A stretch of 64,000 nucleotides of DNA from Cyanoderma ruficeps (GCA_008694505.1 VZDJ01004378.1:11283472-11347471); one strand, 5' to 3'; counted from the stretch's first letter, positions 12,301 through 25,892 are shown. Translations and numbers: made by a program. The notes: generated from the sequence alone by a model not told the origin.

Positions 12301-13856
12301 ACAGGAGCTACTGCTGAAAACCATAAAATGGCATGTTCAGAGAGCGATGGTATGCAAATGTTGAATAAATCAGCTCTGGGTTTTTTCCTTCTCTTTTAAC
12401 TACCCTGTTATAGAAGAACATTATTCTGCTTTTATACACAACTGCCATGACTTAGAGAACTGGGGCTGTCAGTTCAAATGGCACAGGCCATTGCAAATTC
12501 TCCACAACAAAGAGGAATATTTGGAGAAAAGCAGCATGGAATGCAATGGTGTTGCATTCCAGTTTGATTTAGATGAGTCTGTATGTGGCAGAAAACTGAA
12601 ATACAAGGAAACAAAAAGTAGCTGGTCTAAGGACCTGGGAGTTTGGGGAGCTTGTTGGATGCTGTTCAAGTCCCAGTGGCCTCAATCACAGGAACCTGTG
12701 TGCTGCTTGTGCTCACACTGTGGCTCCATAGCCATTAGTTGGAGGGCTATGTGCTGACTGATCTCCCAGAAGCACAAATTTGATCTGGTTCAAGAACAGG
12801 CACATGATCACATTTCTGTCAAATTAGCCAGAACACACCATACAGAACTGTCATGGAGTTTACGTTGGCTTTACACCAGCTGGGGGAGGATGAATGATAT
12901 TCAGTACAGCCTAAGTTAGTGGTGTGGAGCAACGGTGCCTGGTGTAAGCTGAAGTTTGCTTGATACAGATAATCCATTAGCATTTCTGGATGGATTTGAG
13001 TGGGTGATATTATATCTGAATAATGAGTTTTGTCTTACAGTTGCAGCATTTCCTGTGCAGCAGTAGGAGTTTCAAAGGGTAGAAATACTTCTCTGCTGAA
13101 CTGCAGTTTCAGTTTTTACCCCCACTTCTACAGAGAAGGAATTGTTTAGTGATGATTTTCTTTCCTATTTCTGAAGGATAGTGTTTCTATGGGTGGAGAG
13201 GTATCCAACCATGTCCACTGAAAAACATGAATTGAGCCTGGGGCTCTTGTTTTCCTGACACTTTCAGTGACCATAGACCATAAATGACTGTATTACTGGG
13301 CAACTATTGCCCACACTGCTAGAAGTCTGTAGATATGCTTACTGAATGTCTCTTGGGTATATGCATATTTCTCCTTTTACAGAAAACAAAGATATTTGAA
13401 TTTTCAAAAAAATTTAGCCAGGAAGGAATCAGTGTTAAATTACTGAATCCTTATTGTCCAAGTCCAGCATGAGAAAACACAAGAAGAGAAACTGTACTAG
13501 AGGGACAACTATCACAGCACAGGAATGAAATGTGACCTGATGTATGCACTTCATCACACAGCTGCAAGGCCCACTTGGACAGAGTCATCTGACTTCAGCT
13601 CTCATCCCCTGAGTGGATGTGCAGTCAAGGAGTGTTCACATCATCTTTCCTCATGTCCAATTTCCATCCTAGCCAAGAGTTTCTCAGTAGAACTCATACA
13701 AGAATCACTGTGCTTCAGGCATTTCTAAATAAAACCAAACTCCGACTAGAGACCATCTCATTTTGAAAGCCCACTTCATTTTCTAGACATATGGTTCCCC
13801 TAAAAGTTTTAGCATTATGCAGCATTCCTGTAAGGCTGACTGGACACATGGATGGT
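9323..13856. other. Repeat-poor unique sequence
   Basis: No gene is supported; open frames are up to 108 codons and lack domains. The block at about 10980-11240 (AT-rich with TAATTAAG and TTTATTGG-like words, no repeat signature) has the look of conserved vertebrate non-coding sequence, but this needs alignment. Confidence 0.45.
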
Positions 13857-13875
13857 GGGAGGAGGAGGAGGAGGT
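13857..13875 (+). repeat. Short GGA repeat
   Basis: About six GGA units, the same motif as at the edge of the first assembly gap. Confidence 0.85.
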
Positions 13876-16800
13876 TGGGCAGGGAGCCAGTCCAAGAGGA
13901 GTGAGATATCTTTTACTGCACTGTGCCTACCATATAAAGAGAGACGGTCCAACAATAAACAATTTTCCATGGGGAGAATTCATTGGTAGAAGGTACCCCC
14001 AAAGCCTCAGACAGCTCCCATTCTCTGGGCACAATTGAAACTATCAGTTATTTTTAGATTGCTCTCAAAATTTACTATAGCAATTTTAATGGGAATTAGC
14101 ATCCATTGCAATAATTTATTGCATGTCTAAAAGTGCCCAGAGACGTGGTCTTCCTTCATCACAACTAATGTACTTTCACTTCAGGAAGAGAAGGTTCTTC
14201 TGTCTCTACGCCCATGGCATCAGACAGCTTCCTGGAAGTCTTGCTTGTATCAGTGGATGAAAGGTGGATGAAACCTGATGTCATGTTTATACTGACATCT
14301 CAAGACAAACTGATTCCTGCCTAAGTCTCTTCAGAAGAATATAAAATGCTAGACCTAGCTTTTCAGAAGAAATGCGTGATTTTGAATGTTTCAAGTTTTG
14401 GCCAGCTTTTACTCATTTTGAGACAACTCCATGAGCCTGACTTTCCCATCTGTATGGCTTCCAAGCAACTAGAGGAACCCTACAGAGTTGCCCAGACTTC
14501 TTAGCCACATTCAAATATCTTGCACCCAATAAACAGTTGTTCTGTCTGAGATTTTACTTCAAAAGCACAAAAGATTATTACAAAGGGATAGCAGTGGAAA
14601 CAGCTAGATGGATGCTGATCTCAAATCCATCCAGGAGTAGTATCCTTACAGTGTTGCTTTCCATATCTATTTAAATTTTCAGAAAGAGGTAACTTGTTTA
14701 TCATTGATGATGCAGGCAGATGATTAGATTGGGCCCTAAGTAAGAAAGCTGGAAAGCAGGCTTCCTGGCTAAAATGTATGTAAGATGAAACCTGGAGGAA
14801 TAAAACAATAATTTTGTACAAGACATATTTTCTCATGTTACATAGAAGAACATGAGTGAAAATATGAAAAGCAGACTGATTAAGGAACAAAAGAGATGTC
14901 AAAGTATTTGATTAAATGCAGTACTTCTATTATGAGAGCAGTGACCTTTTCAAAAGTTGACTAATGTACACAAATAGAGCCCCTTGAAAACAGAGTATTT
15001 GGGTGTGACAAAATGGTTCACCTTCACAGACCCTCTACCAGGAACCAAGCCTTCTCTAGCTTGGTCAAGTGTGTATACTGAAGGAAAGGTGGCAGCTGCA
15101 CAGAATGCTCCCATCACAGTGTAACTGGAGGATGGACTCCTTCAATACTGGGGCATTAGGGTGTCTAATGCAGAAATCCCAGAAAAGGTTTATGTGAATG
15201 ATGCAGCTGACCTACGGTTATCCAATTAGCCAGTTAGGGCAGTAGCTGTTGAAAGGAAGAGCTACAGCCCTGCTGCGGAGCTCGTCTGTGCTCTGGCATG
15301 TTCTAAAAAGAGCTGAAATTTCCATATTTAAAAGCAGTTAATTTTCATCAAATTACTTCTCAAAATGTGACATTTTCCCTCTCCTGCTTAAACTGCAGAC
15401 AGTTAATTTTAAATTTTAGCAATATGCTTTATTCCTAGGAGCCTTCTCAGAAACTTTATGGGTGCTTAATCCAAACCTAAAATGAGAGGCTACTAGAACC
15501 TACTGCTCTTAATTGCAACAGCATGAACTGCTTGCTGTAATTCATTACATTATATTTGGGGGTAAAAGAATTCATGCTCTAACCTTTCCCCTGAGAATGC
15601 AATGTGTATTATACTGATAAAAGCAGTGAAGAGATTTGCACCACACTGCAATTTCCCAGTGCCTTGCTGAAGTCCTGAAGATAAGTAAGCACCTGGGGGG
15701 GTCTCCCTCCTGTGCTGTGAAGGTAAAAGCCCTTCACCAGTTTGTACTGACAGAGACAGCATCTTCACTCTCAGCAGTTTCTCCCTTACTTTGTAAAAGT
15801 GCTGGGAGTTATCAGTGGAGTATGAAGAAACTGGCTGCTCTAGAAATTATTTACTTTCATACAGCAGCTGTACCAGGTTGTCATTTACACTCTTCTAAGC
15901 TGTGGAGAATAAAGCAAAGGCAGAGATGGCTTAATTCAATGTTTTCAAAGTGTTTTGAGATACTAGTTTTAAAGGAGGTGATAGGCAAATGGAAAAAAAC
16001 AAGATCATTTCAGTGATATTACAGACACATGCAAAACAGGATTTTGTTTTGATGGTAACAGCAATGATGACACAATCCTCTGCCTCGTCTGCTAATTGAT
16101 CCATCAACAGACTGCACCACACCTCTGCCTTTCCTCCATATGGTGTATTAATAATTAGGCCATTTGAGTTTATTTTCTGGAGGTGGCTGAGTACTTTTAA
16201 GTCAATTAAACTATTTTCAATATTCAAAGACTTCTTATGGATTCACTTTTTTATTTTCACTCTTTAAAGAAAAATATCGACTATATGGAAAATAATTTTC
16301 AGGATGATAATGCAATTGTTTATGCTTGGATTAACCTGTCAGTTGATAAAAAGCAAAAGAGCACAAGAGGATCAGAGAAAGGGTCTAAGTCTTATGCAGA
16401 TGCTTTTGTTAGAGAAAGTCTCAATCTTCTTAACATGTCAGTCAATTCAAAAACTGAAATGGAAAACCTTAGCTTCTTTTTCCCTTTATATTTCTTTTCC
16501 TGTATCTTGAAACTGACTAGTCAAGGATTGAAGTATTTCTGAGCTCGAGGAAAAAAAAAAAAAGAGATAAAATTACTAAACATGGTTCTACAATTAATAT
16601 GTAAATCAGGCTGATAATGCCTGGCTAAGACAACAGCTACTGTGCATGGACCAAGCACTGCCATAAGCAGCTGCCATACCACTACCATGCTGGCCTTCAG
16701 CATCAAAGCTGGGAGAGTCAAGCCTCGGCAGGGCTGAGGACACATGGCTGTGCTTGTGTGCCTTCTGTCTGTGATGGCTTTGAGGTCCTGGCTGTGGTCC

Positions 16801-19800
16801 TGGAGTGAGCCCTGCTGCAGAAGCTGCTGCTTGACACTGATAAGCCTCCAGGAGCCCAGCTGCTGGTGACTTGCAGCCACATCCAGCCTCACTGCAGGTG
16901 CAGTAATTAGACCTATTAAAGCAACTTCATTTGCCCCTCCAGCAGTTAATATCTCAATTCAAACCTTCATTACTAGGGGTTAATAACTCAGGCAAAGAAA
17001 CACACTTGGGACTTCAATTTGATATAATATGGGGACTGTTTTTCCTTCCCAGTTGAAATAAATATTGTGAATGTAAAATCCTAGGGAAAAAAAAAGCCTC
17101 AAGTCATCCAAATCCATTCATGGGTAGTCACATCCCTCATGAGCACTGTGGCAAGGAGTGCCTGAATATCATTTGAATAGTCAGACTCTTGTGAGGGGTA
17201 CTTATTTTTCTGTCACTTGAAAGGCCATGTTGTTAGCCCCAGAGAAAACATATTTAAATGAGAAAGCTCATTTCCCTTATGGGTTACAGGCAATTAGCAC
17301 CACAACATTTGGATCACATTTCTGACATTTAGAATAATGTACAGAAGCTGGAAAAACTTGATTTCTTTGTACAATTTGTTTGGGTTAGGAAACTGTTTAA
17401 AAATGGAAAACTGTTCACTCTGCTGTGCTAACCAAGGCAAGCAGGGCCTGACAGGACCCTGCTCCCTGCCATCCTTGCCAGTTGTTTGCAGCAAGAACTA
17501 GTTTTCTCAGGAAGATCTAACATCTGGTCCACATCTCTCAGGACTGGGGACCCATGGGGCTTTCACAACAACAAGTTTCAAGCCCTTCACAACAAGGAGT
17601 AAATCACTATTGAAACAGTGCATTCATTAGCTATTTTCCTTCCATTGGCTGCATTGCGAGAATAAACTCCAAAACAACGGAAATAAAAGAGGTATTTCCA
17701 CTATTTTTGTTTTCTGGCACAATTTTCTCCACCAGTTTAGTCAGGGAACACATTGTGGAAATTGCCTGCTCCCTGGATCCCACTTCCCTTTTGTTCACTC
17801 CCACCGAGCTGGCACAAATCTCAATCCACTGGCTCCAGGGGCTACAGGGGAATGCCATGCTGCCGACACTCCCTACACTCCCTCTCAGAGCCTCTGGAGA
17901 CATTTCTGACCTTTTCAACCCTGCCTTGTTTCTGTCAGTCCAGTTAAACTGAGGGCAGTGCTCTGCTGAGTTTGCTTTCTGCATTGGTCTTCAGGAATGT
18001 TTAGGGCTTGTGATGTACATCACCTTTTAAAAAAATGGGGCGTGTGGCAGGCTATCCACATAATTACCCTCCAAAATAGGTTGGAAAATAGAAGCTAATA
18101 AATATCATGGATGCCTGCAGAAGGATTTCATTAAGACTGCACTTTTGGAAACTCCGAACTTTGTTTGATGTCTCTTCTTGTAAATGATATTTTGAAGAAG
18201 TCCCTTAGCAGTTTTGTGGCTTATGGGCCCCATGCACATGAAGAATATTTGTGACATGGAGCAGCAAAGTATGTCTCCAGCTGAAGTGTCAAGAACATCC
18301 AGGACTGGACAGACAGTTCACAGGGTTCTGCTGATTTATTTGTCCTGTTTTATCTTCACAGCCACATAAAAAAATGGATCACAAAGGACACCAAAATCAC
18401 TACAGATGCAGAAGGAGAAAGAACCCTTTTTCTTCCCTTACTACTCTCCAGCTCTCTGTCAACATCTAGCAGATGGTAGTTCTAAGCTGGGAAACAGTCC
18501 TTCCTTCCATTTCTTCCCAACTCCAGAGAGAAAACAAGCAACACCTCACCTTACTACCAAGTCCCAGGTTCAACGTGGGAAATGGTGTGCTCCCTTCCGT
18601 AGGATGTTATCATGGCCTGTAGTTAGCTCTTAGCTTCATTTTAAACTGCTACATGCTCTGAAAATCCATTACAAATGGATAATAGGAATACCATCATGGC
18701 TCTATGGTTAATATCTAACATGGCATGTTGCTTTTTTGGTGATCAGACACTATTACTTTGTGTTGCTTACCTGTGGTGCAGAGCCTCTGTGAGCAAGAAG
18801 AAGCCCTACAATGAAAGTGTGAGCCTTGCCAGCAGCCAGCACTGAGAGACCTGCACCCTCACACTTCTAACAATGAGACTGATCTGACAAAACCAGCCTG
18901 TTGTTGTCAGGCATGTCTGGAGCAGGAACTTGCTGCTATTACATTCCTGGACAGGATGTAGAATCCTGAGGCATCTAGCCTAGCTATGCCAAAGGACACC
19001 TTCTACCATGGATAGGGTGGTTTTCCACCAGTTGCCAGTAGATCCCCCAGAGATGTGGTTGGTTTCCCAGGCATCCACAAAAAGAGAGGATGTAAACAAT
19101 TTTGCAAGGTCTGTATAAAGCACCGATGCACATTTGAAAGGAAGTTAGCTTGTCCCTTGGAGATCGACAGAGAGAGGCTGGAAATTGTGTGTGCCGACCA
19201 AATCTGATATTCTTTAGATGGAGGGCCCATTCCCCTTGAAACCAGTGTGAACTCAGTTAGTAATTTCACTGGAAGAAGATCCCTCACCCTGTAGGTCTCT
19301 AGGTGGTATATTTCATTCTTCAGGGTTAGTAAAGTGCTACCAATCTTTGAGCATCAAGGCATTCTGCCTGGCAGCTCTGCATTGGAAAGTGGCCCTACGT
19401 CTCCCACATACCATGACAAGACAGGATTCCTTTCTCCCTTCCGTGCTTTTGTTTTTCTGCTTTCTTAGTGCAGATTATAAACAGTTTCAGAGCAAGCTCT
19501 GATTGTGACTGCTAACGTTTTGTACAGAGAGAGGGGTAGCTTTTAAATCCAACTACATTCAACTATAATCCAGCTAAATACACAATCTGGATGCCGAAAG
19601 AGCCACCAGCATAATTACTTTGTCAAGTATTAGAAAGAAATAGTAGAGATGGTCAAATAGTACAAAGAGTCTTTAAAAAAAATGTGAGAGAAATAAATGC
19701 TTTATTCATACTTGTGCTTATACCAACTAAAAAAACCCAACACAACAATATAAAACCACACAGATAAGTAATTTCCAAAGAAAATCTCCTGTGGCTGATG

Positions 19801-21320
19801 GAGGTGAGAACATATTGCACTGCCTGGTACACGTATGATGAACCATTCCATTTTGCTGGAAGAGGTAGGTGAATTTTTTTTCCTTTTATAGTTTCATTTT
19901 AGATCAGACCCATTAAAGTACAAACTCTTCTAAAAATTCAGCCCTCCAGGCATAGCAAAATGATATTATGGTTCATTCTCACTTGACATTACTTTCTCCT
20001 CCATTTATCTTTTAAGATCTAAAGGTATTTCTCAAACTCATAAGATTTCACATGAAGGGAGCACACTGTTCTCTCCAATATCAATAACAAAATCTGCAGC
20101 ATTCCTTTGAATTTCCAGCCATACAAAGGAGTTTTCAGACATGATAAGAAGAAGATTAAGGGTGCTGGTAATGCAAAGTTAAAACCAGATTTTGATTTAG
20201 AATCTTCATAAATTTTACTTGATTTTTGGGAAAATAACACAGCGATGTCTTATCTCAGTGTTTCTAGCTGAAGGTTTTAATACCTAGTGCAATTTATAAC
20301 CTCTCCATTGTGGAATTCAGCCACTGAAATGGTATGTGGGAATGTTCTTACTGGGCAGCAAAAAGAGTATGATGGATTCATCAAGCATATTATTGCTTCC
20401 AGGTGTTGGCTCATTTTTATTAATTACTCATGACCTTGCCTGCCTTCTCAGAACTTCTTTCTTTTCAAAATGGCAATTCCAGAGAAAGGAGCTGCCAGCC
20501 AAGGCACAGCTAGATTTGCTGAGGTGCTTGAGATACATTGCTTGATTCTGCATTCTAAGAATAGACTAGATATGACTTACAGGAAATCCTTAAGTAAAAG
20601 CAGCAAAAAATTTAGTTTTCTAATTTTATATCTCTTCACAAAAGTAATAAACATATGTCTTATCTTTCACAATTTTCTTTTAATTTGTAAATTAAAATAT
20701 ATTTTGGCATTATTTTGTGATGTTTTTCATGGTGTGCCACTTTTTTTGAAACAAAGCAACACTGAAGGCCATTGATTCACAAAACCCTTTTCCTGTCTGG
20801 AAAAAAACTCTCCCAACTTTAGATAAAATTAGAATCTAAAATTACCATAAGTGAAAATTGAAAGAATTTTTTCCCAAATTGCTCACCATCTATGGACCGA
20901 CAACAGTTTTGAACAGCCAGTGTACTGAGTTTACCTTCCTCAGTGATGGATGAATATCAAGGAAATATAACCCCCTTAAGAGCAATTAAAATATTTGTCT
21001 TTAAAAATACGTATTTATAAAGAACTCCATGTTGCAAACAGAACCTCAAAACAAACTTATGCTGAATAATTCCAGATAATGAGAGGAAAACTAGGAGTAG
21101 AGTTTCTGCTTAAGTGTTTCAAATATTTTGGCATTGTTGATTCTATTGTAAAAACTCTAAAACATTCTTTAACTTGAATGGAAGCCGATGGGATTCATGT
21201 GCTGTGTATTCTTGATCAAGTTACTGTTTCCAGACATACCAAAACCAGTTCCTAGGTGGTGGTTTTTAAGTCAAAAGATGAGTATTTGGTTCTGTGTCAG
21301 AAATCCATAGAAAAATGCCT
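13876..21320. other. Repeat-poor unique sequence
   Basis: No recognisable gene or mobile element. The block at about 16030-16220 carries TTAATAATTAGG and CTAATTGATC-like homeodomain-type words and looks like a candidate conserved non-coding element. A 13-base A run sits at 16549. Open frames such as 15636-16016 (plus) and 16521-16892 (minus) have no recognisable domain. Confidence 0.45.
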
Positions 21321-21965
21321 TTAATTAAAAATATGCATACTAAAAGTTGTAGATAAGTGTTTCAGCACCAAAGAGAGTTTTATAAACTCCCTGATTTTGT
21401 ATACTTGTGTTTTGGTTGAGGGATTGCATTTCAATAATAACTCCATGCAGAAATATGCTTTGGGCCATGTCAGTTTATAATGTCTGTGAACAGAGACACG
21501 GGAAGCTTTCGTGGTTATATTCAATAGTTGCTTCTGTTCTGGCAGGGTTTTATAAAGATTCTTGGGGTGGGTGAGAGGCCACAGCACCTCAGCTGAATAC
21601 CTCTGCACTTGTTCTTGGTCATCAATGTCACGTGATTTCTTCTTTACAGCTCTCCTGTCTGTTGAGGTTGTTGGACGTGCATGCTGTTCCTCATTTTTAT
21701 CTCCCTGACTCAGACACAATGCCCAGCTGCCCAGCCAGCAACTCCTTCTCTCTGGATTTAGTGATCCTGAACTCTGGGTTCTGGGACACTTGCGAGCACT
21801 CAAAGACACAGACAAGTTTTTCAGGGCTGGTTTGGTGACTAGGATAGCTATGCAGCAGCCCATGGAGGACAACAGTGCTGGGAAGATCCTGTCTTCCAGG
21901 GTCTGCCCAGCAAACCAGGAATCCTTGGCCTGCAGCAAACTGAGACAGGGGATGTCCCAAACCAA
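21321..21965 (-). other. Longest open frame in the window (214 codons), unrecognised
   Basis: An uninterrupted minus-strand frame from ATG to stop. I recognise no domain. There is no convincing signal peptide, and the composition is mixed with a basic, Ser/Thr-rich middle (around residues 85-115) and a Lys-rich C-terminal half. Two other frames overlap it antisense or out of phase (plus 21790-22059, minus 21697-21960). A frame of this length is expected only rarely by chance in about 128 kb of both-strand sequence at this composition, so it is listed, but the lack of family resemblance argues for a chance frame or part of a non-coding transcript. No promoter or splice structure is apparent. 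Confidence 0.15.
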
Positions 21966-24150
21966 AGGGAGCTATACAGCTCCCATTGCTTTGTCTTTTA
22001 AACCAGGTGTGACTGGAGCTGAGGACAGAAATTTAATGCAGCTGGGAGGAGTTAGATGACCCTTACTTCCAGATAATTAAAGCAATTATTTCTTTTTCCT
22101 GGCCTCCTAGAGCCACAGTCTATACATGTGTGTCATAACTTCCTATGAATCATGCAGGAGTATTCCTGAACAAATGGCATCAGCATGTGGGCATCCTCCT
22201 CTCTGCTGTATACCAGGGTTGGCTCCTGCAGCAGCCCTGAGTCTGTAGCCCACCCTTTGTTCTTCTTTTTCTTGTTGCACCAAACTCTGCACCCCAAACC
22301 AGCATGATGTGGTCAGAATTTACAGAGACAACAGGACAGAGAGTTGCTGGAAACTGGATTATTTTCATCCCATGACCAGGGGTAGGTGGGTCAGAGTTGG
22401 CCTGGATTTTTTTCCGAGGGAAAGGAATAATTTTGAGATGCTAAAGATCATTAGATAAAGACAGCCCATTAGGCAAAGGTAACTTTTGCCAGGCCCAGTG
22501 ATTTTCTCTAAAAGTCTACCAGAGCTCAAAGAAAATTCCCAGACATGTTCTGGCACTAAGACACAAACTCTTTTTCAGTCTTGTTTTGAATCTACCAAAG
22601 CTATGCCAGTTCTAAAAGCTGCTCCTGGAGCTGAAGCAAAATCTTGGCTTTCACATTTTTCACATCCACAACTGCTTGAGAGCAGTGTGACATTCTGTCT
22701 TTGGCAACCGGGAAAAATTTCGGCAGAGGGGAGACTGACCAGACAGGCGCCCTCAGCAGCTGCTTCCCCAGAGCATGCACCACAGCAGGCTGGGAGGCAG
22801 AGAGCTGTGCTTTAGGACAAATGCAGGTGTGGGACACAGAAGCGCTGATGAGAGATCATGTCTTTCACTGCGGTAACAGTTGGGGGTCCCAAAAAAGCTA
22901 AACTTCACCACCTACAAGTTCCAATTATTTGTAAATCAGAATAAATTAACATCAGCACTAACTGATGGTTAATGTCAGACAAACAGTTCTTATTCCATTG
23001 ATTGTGGGGAGAATGTAATCAAAGAGAGGATATAAGGGTCTGACTCTCAATAAATATATTCCCTTTTTAAAATTATCCAAATGGTGTAAACTGCATTCAG
23101 AAATCCACGCCTCATGCCTGGATACAAGGTGCAAGACTAGATCAGTTAATTAAAAAATAAAGCTTCTGGTCAGTGTATTACTTGCAGAGATTCCCTGCTA
23201 TATAAAGAAAAAGCTATAAAATGCAATTTAATACAAATATTCACCAGCTAAACATGCAAGCCCAAAAAAAGGCTTAACTGCTGGAACTCAAGAGTGTTTC
23301 AATCCCTATGAACTCATCAAGTGAATCATAGCCCTAGGATAGATTTTGTTGCATATGTTTAGAATGTAAAAAAATTAACCCTTGGGCTACTGTTGCTTTG
23401 GCAGGCAAAGGCATGCTGTATGTGAAGTGGGACTGTGAACATTTTCTGCTTGTTTATGATGGTAGTCAGAGTGTTAAAATGAAAATTACCAATTAAGAGC
23501 AGAACAACTACTGTGTTATTTCATTTCGTAAAGAATGTGTTACTTGACACAGAAAGTTCAGATTACAGTGCATAGGATGTAGGAAGCGAGAGAGGAGATC
23601 TGTACAATCAGGATTAGATGAAAGCTTGATGGGTTTCCCAACCCACGATTAACCAGCCTTATTAAAGACTCTCTCTTCCAAACCCTCAGGTGAACCACTG
23701 CTGTTTCCTTTCTGCTTTGTTCTGTATTTTTCTACCAATGCACCAGCCTGCTCTACTGTGCCCTCCTGCTGGGGCGGGTGTTCATCATCCCAGGGCAGTA
23801 CAGTTACCCCTTCTGCCTCCTCTACCTAAACTACCTGTCACTGCAAGGCCAGAGCTCACAGGTCTACAGATCCTAATCTGACCCCAGATGATCCACAGGG
23901 CATCATTCCTAATGGGAAATAACTTTAAAAATCCCATCAGATACTACAGAGCAATTATTTTCTCTTTATCAAAATTGTCCTGGATAGAAAGAGAGCACAC
24001 TGGGCAGCTGTCAGTGTTTTAGAGAGGAAGAACCAAGACACACACAACCTGAGACAGGCTTCTTACATTGTCATAAGCATTTTACTTCACGGTCTGGAAT
24101 TTTGTCCTTATTTTCTACTAATTGCTTCTTTATATTTCCAGAGTCTTTAC
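21966..24150. other. Unique sequence without a supported gene
   Basis: Nothing recognised. Short open frames (up to 109 codons) overlap on both strands at 22486-22901. Confidence 0.5.
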
Positions 24151-24198
24151 CCATATGTGAGCACCTTCCAGCTAACCATATGTGAGCACCTTCCAGCT
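24151..24198 (+). repeat. 23-bp direct duplication
   Basis: The 23-mer beginning CCATATGTGAGCACC is present at 24151-24173 and again at 24176-24198, identical and separated by two A bases. It is probably a replication-slippage or repair duplication and, since the copies are identical, recent. Confidence 0.95.
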
Positions 24199-24418
24199 CC
24201 TGGATGCTCTATCTACACTGTCATGGGAGCACAGTCAGGGCTTTGTGCTCCTGTCCTAGTCCCTCTGGTTGTGGACTCAAAGACAGTAGAGGACAGATCA
24301 TGAGCACTACAAGTTTGGAATACCAAAGCAATGTCAGATATGGATGTGAAAGATCCAGGAGTTCACACCACATGTCCAACCACAGCCGTGCACTATGAGA
24401 GCGGGTTTCTGGGATACA

Positions 24419-24454
24419 TGGCAGCTCATGGGAGCCCTCTCCCATGAGCTGCCA
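24419..24454. repeat. Perfect inverted repeat, 16-bp stem and 4-base loop
   Basis: TGGCAGCTCATGGGAG at 24419-24434 is followed by CCCT and then its exact reverse complement at 24439-24454. The stem is GC-rich enough to form a stable hairpin in RNA or single-stranded DNA. The right arm contains the ATG that opens the 187-codon frame downstream. Confidence 0.95.
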
Positions 24455-25007
24455 AATTACCATCATGAGGAGAGAGAAGGCAGTGCCAGGAGGCCTCCAG
24501 TACATGGGAGCCTTCGTCAACCTCTGCAAGGACCATGGCATTGCCACTAATGGATTCCCCAGTAGCAATATCAGAAAGGAGCCACAGACTTCACATGAAA
24601 CCATCTTCATCAGAACCGACAAGGGCTACTGCTTTAGGTTGAAGAAGCTGAGTCTGTCTCCAGAAGAGAGGCAAGAGCTTGCTTTAACCTGCAACTCCCA
24701 TGGAATGACTGTTGAAGGGAAGCCTGAGGATTGCCATGGTGTGTACAGCTCAGCAGGAGGTCTCTTGCCCAGAGATTTGTTTTGGCATCTGAGGTCACCA
24801 GTGAAAATCTATTCTGTTACTAATCCTGAAAAACATTTACCTGCATGTTTTGCAACAGGCCTGGCTGTGTACCCCATTAAGAACACTTCAATAACTCCCT
24901 TAGGTTTCCTTGGCAGGGACAAGGGAAACAGGCATGCAGGGGCCTTGCGGCTTTTAGCTTCGATATGGGTTCCCACCAGCTTCTCACCTGCTGCTCACTC
25001 CCCATGA
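24444..25007 (+). other. Open frame of 187 codons, unrecognised
   Basis: The frame runs from an ATG in the right arm of the 16-bp hairpin to a stop at 25005-25007. The protein has no domain I can name. It is soluble-looking, with no membrane segment. Residues 1-120 have a fairly protein-like composition, including a DKGYCFRLKKLSLSPEERQEL stretch. The plus-strand sequence just upstream (about 24310-24434) is also open in another frame, so an older coding sequence with a frameshift, for example a retrotransposed gene copy, is one reading. No poly-A tail, intron remnants or target duplication were seen to support that. The alternative is chance. Overlapping antisense frame: minus 24221-24622. 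Confidence 0.2.
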
Positions 25008-25656
25008 CAAAAGGGAGAGGAATAGCTTTCCTTTCTCAGTCTGGAAATCCTGTCCTCCTGCCCTGGTATGAGGGGCAGACACAACAGTCACACTTTTCCA
25101 AGGCAGGTGGGTCAGATTCTGCCCGAGCCAAAAGCCCAGAAGCTCTAAGGCACTGTGCCCAGAGATCAGCTCTGGGGGGTGTACCTGCAGACTGGTTTCT
25201 GACTGACAGGGAAGCCTGGCCTCACTCTGTTTTGAAAGAGGGCTGGCTGGTGGTGATGGGACCAGAACCCAAGCCTGTAGCTGCACCAAGGGTGCTGCAG
25301 CCTCCCAGAGCTCTGGGAGTGGAGTGGAATCGTGCAATGTTGCTGTGCCCTCCAACCAGAGCACTACTGTCCTCAGTCACTGCTGTGGTGTGATCCCCAA
25401 GAGTCACCAACTGGTACCCAAAACAACTCTGGAAGTCTTTTGCTATTGCTTCACATAAATTATCTGTTCTCTTTCTCTATTTTAGATTACTACATCTGCT
25501 CAGTTCAGTGCCTCCATTGTAAAAACAATGACAATGTGATGTACAGGCAACTCTAGCTCACTTCTCTTCCTGAGGAGAAATATATACTTGTTGTTGGATG
25601 TTACCTGGAGATATTTGTGCATTCACAGATAGATTGTATGCAAGTGTTTGTATGAA
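25008..25656. other. Unique sequence, moderately GC-rich
   Basis: Overlapping frames on both strands (plus 24965-25393, minus 24984-25364) appear to reflect local composition. No domain is recognised. Confidence 0.45.
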
Positions 25657-25700
25657 TACACACACACATACACACACAAACAGTGTGTCTGTATGTGTGT
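25657..25700. repeat. CA microsatellite joined to a TG microsatellite
   Basis: About 25 bases of (CA)n with one interruption are followed at once by about 19 bases of imperfect (TG)n, so the two halves can pair as a fold-back hairpin. Confidence 0.85.
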
Positions 25701-25892
25701 AGGGTTTATTCTCACACATAAACAGACAGTATGTATTACAGCATGGATTTATTAGGCATGAAATACAGGTTTATATATCATGTATATAATATGAGTAAAA
25801 CCAAATTTATCTGGTATCTTCTGAGAGCTGGGACTTGTAGAGAGCTAGCCCCATCCACTGAGTGCATCATTTAGCATACCTGAGGTGGGTTA

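Noticed and set aside
24965..25393. 142-codon plus frame and 126-codon minus frame
   Set aside because: They overlap each other in a GC-richer patch and have no recognisable domain; likely composition effects.
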